NCBI GenBank assembly: GCA_036320915.1
Contig: JAXBDG010000008.1
Coordinates: 1,674,001 to 1,738,000, forward strand
DNA: 64,000 nt
Reading direction: 5' to 3'
Source of the DNA: Linnemannia elongata
Lineage: Eukaryota > Mortierellomycota > Mortierellomycetes > Mortierellales > Mortierellaceae
Part shown: piece after piece, positions 35,300 through 45,332 of the stretch
Layout of the letters: every line of letters starts with the position of its first letter
Numbering within the stretch: position 1 is the first letter of the stretch
The notes under the pieces: model-generated
The model's input: the letters and a program-made list of their open reading frames with translations, nothing else
The model's database searches: none
What the model was told of the DNA's origin: nothing
Made by a program: the position numbers and the translations under genes

Positions 35300-38200
35300 A
35301 TGGTAAACCTCTCTCAATGCCGCCCAACAACGTCATCTCAACTACAGGCAGCATTCCCCTATATGCTTACACCTTTCTAACACTTATCTTTTCAATTGAT
35401 CCCTTCTAACACCTATCATTTCACTTCGTCGTCTCTTCCTCCACCACCATAGGCACCAAAGTCTAAAAAGTCCAACGCGCCTCAAAAGGCTAACTTCTTC
35501 CAGGAGAGCATCAAGAAAAAGTCGGCAGGAGTCAGTGATATGACACTGTTGACCAAAGTCAACAACGAAAACATCAACGACAACTTGAAGAAGCGATTCG
35601 AGAACCAGGAGATCTATGTAAGGAGAATGAGAGAGACAGGCAGGCGTGCGTGAGCTGCTTTTTTGGACGAACTGACTGGATATAGCACAATGTGTGGGAT
35701 TTTTTAAAAGAAAGGCGTGAGCAAAAGGCAATCCGGTCAACAGACGTTGCTCTCCGGGACAAAGGAAAGGAAGTGAATGCAGGAGCAGATGATACAGCTG
35801 GCAGCATTGGATTCCCATCACTACAGGAATAGTAAAAGACAACAACAGTGCAACGATTAACCCAGCTGGTTATCTAACATGGATTGTCATCTTTTTTGTT
35901 TCTTTCGGGATTGCATAGACCTATATCGGACATGTGTTGATCAGTGTGAACCCCTTCCGCGATCTTGGAATCTACACCGATGAGGTCCTGAAGACCTACC
36001 AGGGCAAGAACCGTCTTGAGGTAACAATGATGACGCTTTTTCACAACTATCGTGCCATGGCTGTTTTGTAAACACAAGTGACCAAATAGCCAAAAGAGAG
36101 GAATGACATTATGTGTGTGCTGTTTGTGCAACCCGAGATGGACAGTTTCGCTGACCTCCTCTTGATTTCTCGTTTTAAAATGAAATAGGTCCCTCCCCAC
36201 GTCTTTGCTATTGCTGAGAGCTCCTATTACACAATGAACGCCTACAAGGAGAACCAGTGCATCATTATCAGTGGAGAATCCGGAGCTGGAAAGACTGGTA
36301 CGCAGTGCTGTTAATCCAATTGAGCCAATGTACAAGGAATATTAGGTGTGGCAATGAGGGTAGTTACTAACACTTTCATATTCAATTTCTTCCTTGCATG
36401 CTGACTTCCACAGAGGCTGCTAAGCGAGTAAGCTACTTTGAATTTACTGAGCTGTCCATTGCCTGGGCTCTTTGACCCTCCCCCCTCCTAGCTCCACGTT
36501 TCTTACCTGCCTTCTTTCTCTTTCGCTAGATCATGCAATACATCGCCACAGTGTCTGGAGGCGAATCTTCACAGATCAAGGAGATCAAGGACATGGTGCT
36601 GGCGACCAATCCTCTCCTGGAGTCATTCGGATGTGCAAAGACCTTGAAGAACAACAATTCCAGTCGTCACGTATGTTTCTTTGCGATCTTGCCAGTTTAT
36701 GGTCAAGATATTCATGTCTGTACACATCATTTGAAGCTTACAGTACCTGCTTTTGTCGTACCGCCTTCCAACATGATAGGGAAAATACCTCGAGATTCAG
36801 TTCAACTCTCAAGGAGAGCCTGTTGGAGCTGTTATTACCAACTATTTGCTTGAGAAGGTAACGGACTCATGAAGACTACACTTTTGACGGTTGAATATTC
36901 AGGATCACAGCCATAGTTACACTCCCTCTCTCTTTGCAATTTTTCACTTTCTATAGAACCGCGTGGTGGGACAGATCGAGAACGAGAGAAACTTCCACAT
37001 CTTCTACCAGTACTGCAAGGCTGCCACTTCCACCTACCAAGGTAATGCTTAGGGGCCTGGTCGACCATTGCTGTCCTCCATTGACAAGTATCTACCTGTT
37101 CTTTTTGCGGATCGAGTCCAGGCTAGCTCACATATTATTTTTATTTTGACTTTGATAGAGCAATTTGGAATGACTGGACCCGAGAGCTTCCTGCTCACCA
37201 ACAGGAGCGGGTGCCTCTCAGTCGATGGCATCGACGATGTCCATGACTTTAACGAAACCTTGGTATGTTCTCGTGTGAATGCTTCTCTGGATGAGGTTGG
37301 TCTTCTTGAGCTCCTTCTAACTATTATCTTGTCCCCTTTTGTCTGCTAATAGGAAGCTATGCGCGTTATTGGACTCACCCAACAGGAGCAGGACGAGATC
37401 TTCCGTATGCTGGCCATCATTCTTTGGCTTGGAAACGTACAGTTTGTGGAGAACGATGGAGGATACGCTCAGATCAGCGACAACGAAGGTAAGAACAACC
37501 CTCTCTCCACTCCCTTGACTCTCTGTCGCTGTTGAATTGCGATTGCTGTGTGTCTAATCTTGTAATGCTCTGTTGTTGTAGTAATTGCCTTCATCGCCTA
37601 CATCATGGAGGTCGATGCCGACACTTTAATCAGGACACTGACTATCCGTGTCGTCGAGACTCAGCGCGGAGGCAGACGTGGATCGATCTTCGAGTCGCCT
37701 CTCAACACTGTTCAGGTATGAAAGGAAATACTTCACATGAAACATATTCGGTCTTATTGCTCTGAGTGTACTTTACTTACTCAACTTTACAATTGATGCT
37801 GCGATATGTTAGGCTGCTGCTGTCAGAGACGCCCTTTGCAAGGGAATCTACAACAATCTCTTCGAGTGGATCGTGAGCCGTGTCAACATCTCCCTTCGCC
37901 AGCGTGGTGCTCACGCCTATACCATCGGTGTTCTGGATATTTATGGATTCGAGATTTTCGAGGAGAACTCTTTCGAACAGCTCTGCATCAACTATGTCAA
38001 CGAAAAGCTTCAGCAGATCTTTATTGAGCTCACCCTCAAGACCGAACAGGAAGAGTACGTCCGAGAGCGCATTCAGTGGACTCCCATCGACTTCTTCAAC
38101 AACAAGATTGTGTGCGACCTCATCGAGGAGAAGCGACCCCCAGGCATTTTCGCCGCCATGAACGATGCCTGCGCGACCGCTCATGCCGACTCGAATGCCG

Positions 38201-40964
38201 CTGACAACTCTTTGGTTCAGCGTCTCAACGGTCTCTCCTCTAACCCTCATTTCGAGTCCCGCGGTGCTTCTTTCCTTGTCAAGCACTACGCTGGAGATGT
38301 GATGTACCAGATCTCGGGCATGACCGACAAGAACAAGGATTTGCTTTCCAAGGATATCCTGCTTTTGATCGCCTCATCCAACAACCAGTTCCTCTCCACT
38401 CTGTTCCCCGAGCCTGTCGATACTGACAACAAGAAGCGCCCTCCTACTGCGGGTGACAAGATCAAGAGTTCCGCTGGCTTGTTGGTTCAGAACCTGATGC
38501 AGTGCACGCCCTCGTACATCCGTACCATCAAGCCCAACCAGAACAAGTCCCCTTCTGAATTCGACACCAAAATGGTTCTTCATCAAGTCAAGTACCTGGG
38601 ACTGTGCGAGAACATTCGTGTCCGACGCGCCGGTTTCGCGTCGCGCCAGACCTACGAGAAGTTCTTGGAGCGATTCTATCTGCTTTCGCCCAAGACCTCA
38701 TATGCAGGAGAGTACACATGGCAGGGCGATCCAAAGAGCGGAGTCGAGCGTATTCTCAAGGACACCAGTATCGCACCGGAGGAGTGGCAGATGGGAACCA
38801 CTAAGGTATTTATTCGCCACCCCGAGACTCTGTTCTCGCTCGAGCACCTGCGCGACCGTTACTGGCACAACATGGCCATCCGTATTCAGCGTGCTTGGAG
38901 AAACTACATGAAGTACAGGAACGAGTGCGCCATCCGTATTCAGCGCTGCTGGAGGAAGAACAAGGATCAAATCGGCTGGTTACAGCTTCGCGAGTACGGT
39001 CACCAGGTTCTTGCTGGACGCAAGGAGCGCAGGCGCTTCTCCCTTGTCAGCATGCGTCGTTTCTTGGGAGATTATTTGGGCGTCAACAACAAGGGCGGCC
39101 AAGGACAGCTCATCAAGTCGGCGATTGGTATCAACGACCAGGACTTTTGCGTCTTTTCTGGCAGAGTCCAGCTCTTGGTGGCGCGTCCCATGCGCTCCAG
39201 TAAGCCCAGTCCCAGAACCCTTGTCCTCGTAAGTCTATGCGTTTATATCGCTTTATTATTTATTACTTTGCAATATGCACTTATTGGATCTGGCACTAAT
39301 CATTCTTCTTACCCTTTGATAGACTTCATCGCATATGTACTTGGTTGTGTCGACTTTGGTGGGCAAGGTGCTTCAGATGAAGCTGGAAAGGTCGGTCATG
39401 CTAAACGCTATCAAGGCCGTGTCTATTTCCAACCTCAGAGATGACTGGATGGTAAGTCCTTCAATATTGTCTTTCTTGACGTTTGAAGTGTGGGTACATT
39501 CCATGGATGGGTTGACTAACACAACGAAAAATTGAACTTTCTCACAAAAGATCTTCTCGATCGACACCATGAACCCAGAAGAGGGCGATATTGTTTTGGA
39601 GTGCGACTTCAAGACCGAACTCATCGCCCACTTGCTCCAGCGGTCAGGTGGACGTATCGGTGTCAACATCGGACCCCAGTTTGAGTTTGCGAAGAAGAAG
39701 GGCAAGACTGGAACCGTCAAGTGGGTTAAGGACGAGCGTGCCAAGACCGAGACGTACAAGAGTCACGTCGTGACAGCTCCAAGCGGTGAGCCTGCCGACA
39801 GCCCATCGTGGCCACCATGTGAGAAGATCCGCAAGCCCCCACGCCCCATCACATCGGGCAAATTGATTAGGAAGGGAGGTCCTGCAAAGGCGAACAATTC
39901 GTCTCAGGGCAGTCGTCGTCCCCCTGCTGCTGCTAACAGCACTCCCCGCGCGGTTCCTGTTGTCAACTCTGCTGTTGCTAACCAGCGTGCCTCTGTCCAG
40001 GCTCCTGTTCGTAGTCCTACCGTCTCGAATGGATCATCGGCGTCCTCTGCTCCTGTGAAGCGTCAGGCTCCTCCACCACCTCCAGCTCCTGTTGCTGAGC
40101 CCGCACCTGTGGTTCCTTCCAAGCCCATGTACAAAGCCATTTACAACTTCGTCTCTGAGGACGATGGCGAGGTCTCGTTTGTCAAGGATGACTTGATGGA
40201 GATTGTTCAGAAGGATGAGAACGGTTGGTGGCTCGCCAAGAAAGACGGAAAGGAAGGTTGGGTACCCAGCAACTACCTCGTCGAGGCTCCTGCTCCCAAG
40301 CCTACTCCTCCTCCAAGCCTGCCTGCCAAACGCCAGCCTCCACCCCCTCCAGCTGCTGCAGCTACCCCAACGGCTTCTGCCAACAGTTCGCCAGCTGCTG
40401 CTCGTCACACTGTGACAGCGACAACTGAGCGTGCCCCTGTGGCAGCAACCACCAACACAAATGCCTTGCACGGTGGATTTGGTGGACCTGGCAACATTGG
40501 AGGTGTTCCTGGCTGGAAGGTAGCTCTTGAGGCCAAGAAGGCTGCCGCTGCTGCGGCTGCCGGCGGAGGAGCACATTCAGCTCCTGCTCCTGCTCCAAGC
40601 ACGAGCCCTACGCCTGCTGCTCGTCGTCCTGGTCCTCCTGCTGTGGCGCCTAAGCCATCGGTTGGCGCCAAGCCTGTTGTGCCACCGCGTGCACCGGTTG
40701 CTGGTCCCAAGCCAACTGTTGCTGCCCGTCCTACCACTGGTGGAAAGTCGCTCCAGGAAATTGTAAGTTTGTTCACTTTGTTGGTGTTGCTGTTATTGAT
40801 ATTTTGTTGTTGTGCTGTTGCTATGTCAATGCGCATTGGTCTGCTCGGGGTCATGAGGTCTTTGATTATTCGCCGCCGCCACCCCCTTTTCTAACGCCTC
40901 GCCTTTTTTTTGTTTTTAATGTATCCATTAGCTCGCCGCTCGTCGCCAGCAGAACGATGATTAG
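35300..40964 (+). CDS. MYO5: Class I myosin (motor, two IQ, TH1, SH3)
   Basis: Fifteen coding exons: 35300-35302, 35453-35617, 35919-36020, 36189-36297, 36414-36427, 36530-36670, 36780-36857, 36957-37041, 37159-37262, 37353-37488, 37582-37715, 37813-39228, 39323-39451, 39551-40762 and 40932-40964; 1286 residues. The motor has P-loop GESGAGKT (119-126), the switch II region [15 protein letters not shown], and a TEDS-site Ser347 in RRGSIFE, a PAK-type phosphorylation context. IQ motifs begin near 713 and 731. A basic TH1 tail (about 765-960), a Pro/Ala-rich TH2-like region, and an SH3 domain at about 1065-1118 ([23 protein letters not shown]) follow. It is the actin motor of cortical patches and endocytosis. 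Unusually, the ATG stands alone in exon 1, exon 5 is only 14 nt, and the C-terminus lacks the acidic Trp-ended Arp2/3-binding segment of yeast Myo3/5. Confidence 0.96.
36414..36427 (+). other. 14-nt microexon of myosin-I
   Basis: Flanked by TTCCACAG and GTAAGC, this exon supplies the end of Glu and Ala-Ala-Lys-Arg directly after the P-loop GESGAGKT. Phase in is 1 and out is 0. Skipping would shift the frame. Confidence 0.85.
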
Positions 40965-41311
40965 GTTACTGAGAGTGGGAGGAAAGGAAGAGATAATCTA
41001 ATAAGAAAAAAGAAAAGGGAAAGGAGAGATAATAGAAATAATAAATCTTGATACCGTTATTGCATTGACAAGGAAGGTCGATCGATTACTTTGTTTCATA
41101 AAGGATTGGATTTATTAGATAGAAGATAATGTACAAGGAGTGAAGAGGAACTGGTATCGATTCATAGATGCTTAGGCAGCGAAAAGAGAAGAGCAAAAAA
41201 TGATGCTGTGCGACGATGCACAAGTGTCAAAAGAGAATATGTAGATCCTATTGGTATCATATCGCGTGTTGCCATGCCGTGTTGCTGCTGATATTGCAGA
41301 AAGCTGGGCAT
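40965..41311. other. Tail-to-tail spacer
   Basis: Separates the stops of the plus-strand myosin and the minus-strand small membrane protein. It holds both 3' regions, with an AATAAA polyadenylation-type signal on the plus strand at 41039-41044. No gene. Confidence 0.5.
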
Positions 41312-41740
41312 TTAAGCGGGCTTGGCCAACTCGATCTGGAGCTTCGTCTTTGCTTCCTGGCCAGCGTTGTACTTGGGGAGACAGCAGATGAGACCAAAGA
41401 AACCGCAGCAGAGGAACCAACAGATTTCAACGCCTCCAATCTCGTTCTCGCGAATGTCTTTCTCGTACTGCTGGACCAGGGCTGGGTTGCGGCGGTCACC
41501 GGGGTAGACCATGGGTGGGGGGTGCATCATGGGCTGGCCATGCTGGATACCAGGGGCGCCGTTGGGAGTGCCGGCAGGGGCCATGGCCATGTAGGCGTTG
41601 CCCTGGGCGTCGTAGACGACCTGTTGACCGGGGTGGGCGGCACCCATGGGCTGCTGGGGCATCTGCTGGGGAGGGTAGCTGTAGGCGGGTGCTGGGGTTG
41701 CGGAGGGGGCAGGGGTGGGGTACTTTTGTTCGGTCGACAT
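41312..41740 (-). CDS. Small Pro/Gln-rich protein with Cys-rich membrane segment
   Basis: Single exon, 142 residues. The first 80 or so are rich in Pro, Gln, Ala and Met with repeats of PQQMPQQP type, so probably disordered. A charged stretch (residues 82-100) then leads into a short hydrophobic segment, GVEICWFLCCGFFGLICCLP (about 103-122). It carries five Cys, two of them adjacent pairs (111-112, 119-120), likely sites of S-acylation or membrane anchoring. The architecture resembles cysteine-rich membrane-anchored small proteins (CYSTM-like) of eukaryotes but lacks their exact consensus. The intact frame, clean stop and biased codons support a real gene. Tail-to-tail with myosin-I. Function unknown; a membrane-tethered, low-complexity adaptor is only a guess. 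Confidence 0.75.
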   Translation of the reverse strand: MSTEQKYPTPAPSATPAPAYSYPPQQMPQQPMGAAHPGQQVVYDAQGNAYMAMAPAGTPNGAPGIQHGQPMMHPPPMVYPGDRRNPALVQQYEKDIRENEIGGVEICWFLCCGFFGLICCLPKYNAGQEAKTKLQIELAKPA

Positions 41741-43289
41741 GATGGGGGGCGGGGGTTAGGTGGAGTAGTGTTGGATGAGGAGAAAGGTAAAAGAAAAGGA
41801 GAAGAGAGGGCGGCGCGAGGGCTGTTGTCGGTTCCTTTTAAACGTTTTCTTTGAAGCATCATATGTTATTGCCAAGGAATATGGATATGCGGGCTGTGTC
41901 TCTGGACCACTCAAAAATAGCAGCCCAGTCAGTGTTGGGTCTTAGGGGGAAGGTGATTGGCCTGGTCTTGTTCGAACTTACTTTCTAGGCTCCGCTTTTC
42001 TCTCGTTCTTTAGACGCTTTCTTGTTTTTCATCTTCTTTCTACTTTCATGGATATACAGTACCAAAAGCAATGTGAAAGTAGAAACTGGGCAATGATGGT
42101 GGTGAAGTACTTCATGTTTCGTTTTGAGTTTCTGTTTGTGCTTCTGAGCACAACACTCAAGAAGGGAAGTAGACTACCGCCACCTGAGACAGGAAAACAG
42201 CTCACAAGGGTCGAAAAAACAGAAACGGAGACAGAGTCCGACATGGGTATGTATCTGAGCCGGGAGCCAGGTCTTGGTTCTCCGCCACCACCACCATTAA
42301 CAGCAGCAACAGCCATTCTCATTCAACCTTTCAGCTTTCTCAGATCCCTTCTTCTTGAGTTATACTTCAATCCTCATAATAATGTGAGGGTCCTATTGAA
42401 CCTGCAGTAGGGATAAATGTACTTTGCACGATCAAGTACATACACCAAGCATGTAATGTAGTCGGGCAGGGAAAAGTATTTATTAGTGAGGGGGGGGGGC
42501 CATTGGATTCACTCCCTTCCTTTTCCTTTTCCCCTGTCTATGAAAAAGAGAATGTCATTTCGATCATCAAGGAAGAGAAAGGTAGAAGGGGGGGATCTGG
42601 AAGGATTAAAATCCATTCATCCCAGTCTTGAGATTCCTACTACTCTTTCTGAGTGTCTACTCATCCCCTCAGCCCTTCCTTACCCTGCTCTTTCCACTTT
42701 TCTTCCTGTGTTCCCTCCTTTCCTTGGTTCCACTTCTCATGCGCCCCCTATTAGAATAGCGTGTAAGAAAAATGACTCCCGTTCCAAGGTGCTTTGCTTT
42801 TCCTTGTTGCTAATAAGTTTTTTTTTTTTTTATGATTAAAGTGCCGATGGTGGTTGCTTTTTTGGCTCTCAAAATATTAACTTTACTCTTTCCTTCTCGC
42901 GCATCCTTCGTCTTCTCATCAATCTCATTTCAACGCACACAAGACAAACGCCAGACGGGACAGCAATAAAACCAGCGGCGACAATCAACGAGGGGACTAA
43001 CTGATACAGTTCAGGGAGCAACGCAAAAAACACACACACATGAAGTACTCCGCGCCTCCAACCAACCAAAACAACAGACGTCCACAAACACACCCTCACG
43101 CACTCGACATCCACCCGACATACACGACTGACACGCCGCCTTAATTTTCCTGAGCCCTCCTTTCAAGTTACTTTTGCTTTTTCGCCGAGGAAGAAGGGGG
43201 AGTATATTGATTCATCAAGCGTAAAATTGTTCAAAATGCCACCTGAGAAGGGAGGAGGAGGGCTGAGAGAAGGAAGGGAAGGACGGCTA
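41741..43289. other. Intergenic stretch right of the small membrane protein
   Basis: Promoter side of the small minus-strand gene on the left, then about 1.3 kb of G/T- and T-rich DNA with no supportable gene. Confidence 0.45.
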
Positions 43290-44080
43290 GTGTATTTATG
43301 CAGCACGGTCGTACAACATTGGTTGGTTTGGCATCTTCATCTGCTCAGTGTTACTCATCGTTAGGGCCGCAGTATTGACCGATCCAACGTACGCCCAACA
43401 GCAACAGTAGCAGCAACAGCAGCAGAAACAACTACAGTATTATCAGCCAGAATCGCAACAACAAGAATATCAACCAGAAGCTCAACCGCAACAACCATCT
43501 CAACAACAGCAGCTATTGGCGTACACGAACCTGGACCGGACGGTACAATTAGCATCAGACAGATCTCGATACGATTCTGCAGACCTCTCCGTGGCAGAGG
43601 TCCAAGGATCGGCCGCCTCGGCGTTCTGTAAATCCTTCTCCTTCCTCTGTCACCTCTGGTGTTTACAACGTGGAGATCCTCGCGATGCCGGAAACGTCGG
43701 TCCCAACAACTGTGGCAGTACCAGTCCTGGAACCGACAGTTGAGGTGGGGGAGAGATCAACCGGTGCGCGTTCGTGAGTGGCTCGAGTTCTGTCCGAGTA
43801 TTGTGTGTGTGCAACAATGGAGTGGATCTGACGGCAGAGGTGGACTACGCGTTGGAGGGGGTGGTCGATAATGGACAAGGGGATGCTGGTGCTGGGGAGG
43901 CGGGGCGGATCCGAAAGGTGGCATATTTGTCGAGGACAGTGACGGTAACAAGGACCAAGACTTTGCCGGCTGTGACTCGGATGACTACGTTGACAAAGGT
44001 TGTTAGGTCCAGTACGACCACCTTCACAACCACGACCACGGCCACTATAACTGTGACTGTTACTGCGACGAATATTTGAG
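43290..44080 (+). pseudogene. Decayed gene for a secreted Gln- and Thr-rich protein
   Basis: Codons from about 43318 read as a signal-peptide-like stretch (WFGIFICSVLLIVRAA, then TDPTYA) followed by a Gln-rich region, but no in-frame ATG precedes it after the stop at 43288. A TAG interrupts the CAG/CAA run near 43402. Coding character then moves to another frame (about 43553-43774, Ser/Pro/Val-rich, VNPSPSSVTSGVYNVEIL) and to a third stretch with Thr repeats (TVTVTRTKTL, STTTFTTTTTATITVTVT) ending at a TGA at 44077-44079. A GTGAGT donor at 43774 and an acceptor near 43936 could join the last two parts. The missing start and the nonsense codon argue for a pseudogene, but an unusual intron-exon structure or sequencing errors cannot be excluded. 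Confidence 0.4.
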
Positions 44081-44311
44081 AGATTGATCGTCGACTTTTG
44101 AGTGAAACAGTGGCTTTCTACTTGAGAGAAATTACAAAAAAAGCATATACATAAAATAACGTGGTTGTACAACAACTCTTACTACTACATCACAAACAAA
44201 GGAAACACAAAAGCCATGGACACGGAATTCATCTCAAGTATGGCAACAAGGCAGCGCATGGACATGATTCATTCATCAGGAGAAACATGAGCAGCACTTT
44301 CCAACTTGTAC

Positions 44312-45180
44312 ATGGGATCACTAATAACCTATGATCCCCCTCCTCACCTTCTCATTTCAACCAAAAAAAAAAAAAAAAAAAAAGATCTTCAAAAGCGGGA
44401 ACTTATCGCAGAAGATATCCTCACCAATAAAGAACTGGTACGCAAAAGAGACACCAAAGTGACGAACACATGGCGCGCGCTTTTTGTTTTCCATAGAAGG
44501 ACTGAAACTATGGACAATATATGGTCGCATGGAACCGAGCAGCACAGAAGACAGCGAGATCTAAGCCCATTATCTACCCCTCCCCCTCCTTCTTTTGCTA
44601 CAACAATAGATCGTTGACTACGACAGGAGGAGGAACAGCAATCGGGAAGCACTCTCAAAACTGAAGAAGGAGCTCTCTAAAGGTACATACACAAGGAGTA
44701 GTCATACAGATTCAGCATGGTGTCGCTTGAAAAACATGGGACTGCAGGGAAAAACTAAGCACTGACAAAGTTTGGCTGTTTCGTTATTTTTTTTTCTTCT
44801 TTCAATTGGCCTTATACCATTTGATAGAGAAAAAGGTCTGGGTCAACTTGGGAGATATGTTTGTCAAGATGCCCAAGGAGAATGTCGAGACGATGATCAA
44901 GAAAGGTAAAAAAAACAACAACAACATGGAAGCCGAGGCAGAAAATAAGCGCATTACACTCTCACAAGGAGTTCTTGCAGAATGAACTTCAATTGTTTTT
45001 TTTTAACGCGTTTTCTTGTATTTGTTATTTTTGGGGGAGTAATTAGATCAGACAACATTGGACGAGGAGATCTCAGATATCAGGGAAACAATGAAGCAGA
45101 AAGTGGTCGAACTCGAGCAACTGGAAGGAGGCGATGGGTCAAAATCAAGGGCCTTCCAACTCAAAGCCATGTCCAAATAA
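44312..45180 (+). CDS. PDRG1: PDRG1-like prefoldin-type subunit
   Basis: Four exons, 44312-44437, 44610-44682, 44828-44905 and 45047-45180, give 136 residues. The core matches PDRG1 (p53 and DNA damage-regulated 1), a beta-type prefoldin-like subunit of the R2TP/prefoldin-like co-chaperone: RELIAEDILTNKEL, IVDYDRRRNSNREAL, VWVNLGDMFVKMP and DQTTLDEEISDIRETM in order, forming two helices of a coiled coil with a short beta connector. It should help assemble RNA polymerases and PIKK complexes with Rvb1/Rvb2. The 5' end is uncertain: the proposed ATG leads into 21 A residues read as seven Lys, which is unusual. An upstream exon joining at the AG at 44383-44384 is also possible. Tail-to-tail with the MFS gene that ends 152 bases away. 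Confidence 0.82.
44363..44383 (+). repeat. A21 run inside or next to the first PDRG1 exon
   Basis: Twenty-one A residues, equal to seven in-frame Lys codons under the proposed start. Such a run is prone to slippage and may mark the true exon border rather than coding sequence. Confidence 0.8.
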
Positions 45181-45332
45181 AACACCACAACAGTAACAGC
45201 AATCAACAAGTACGCAGCAAGGGGACTTCAGGAATGATTTGCGGAATTATTTATGAAGGAGCGTTTTTCGTTTCGTCAGGGATATATTTACAATAGGAGA
45301 ACTTGTCTTCCTTTACAAACAAACACGTGTTT

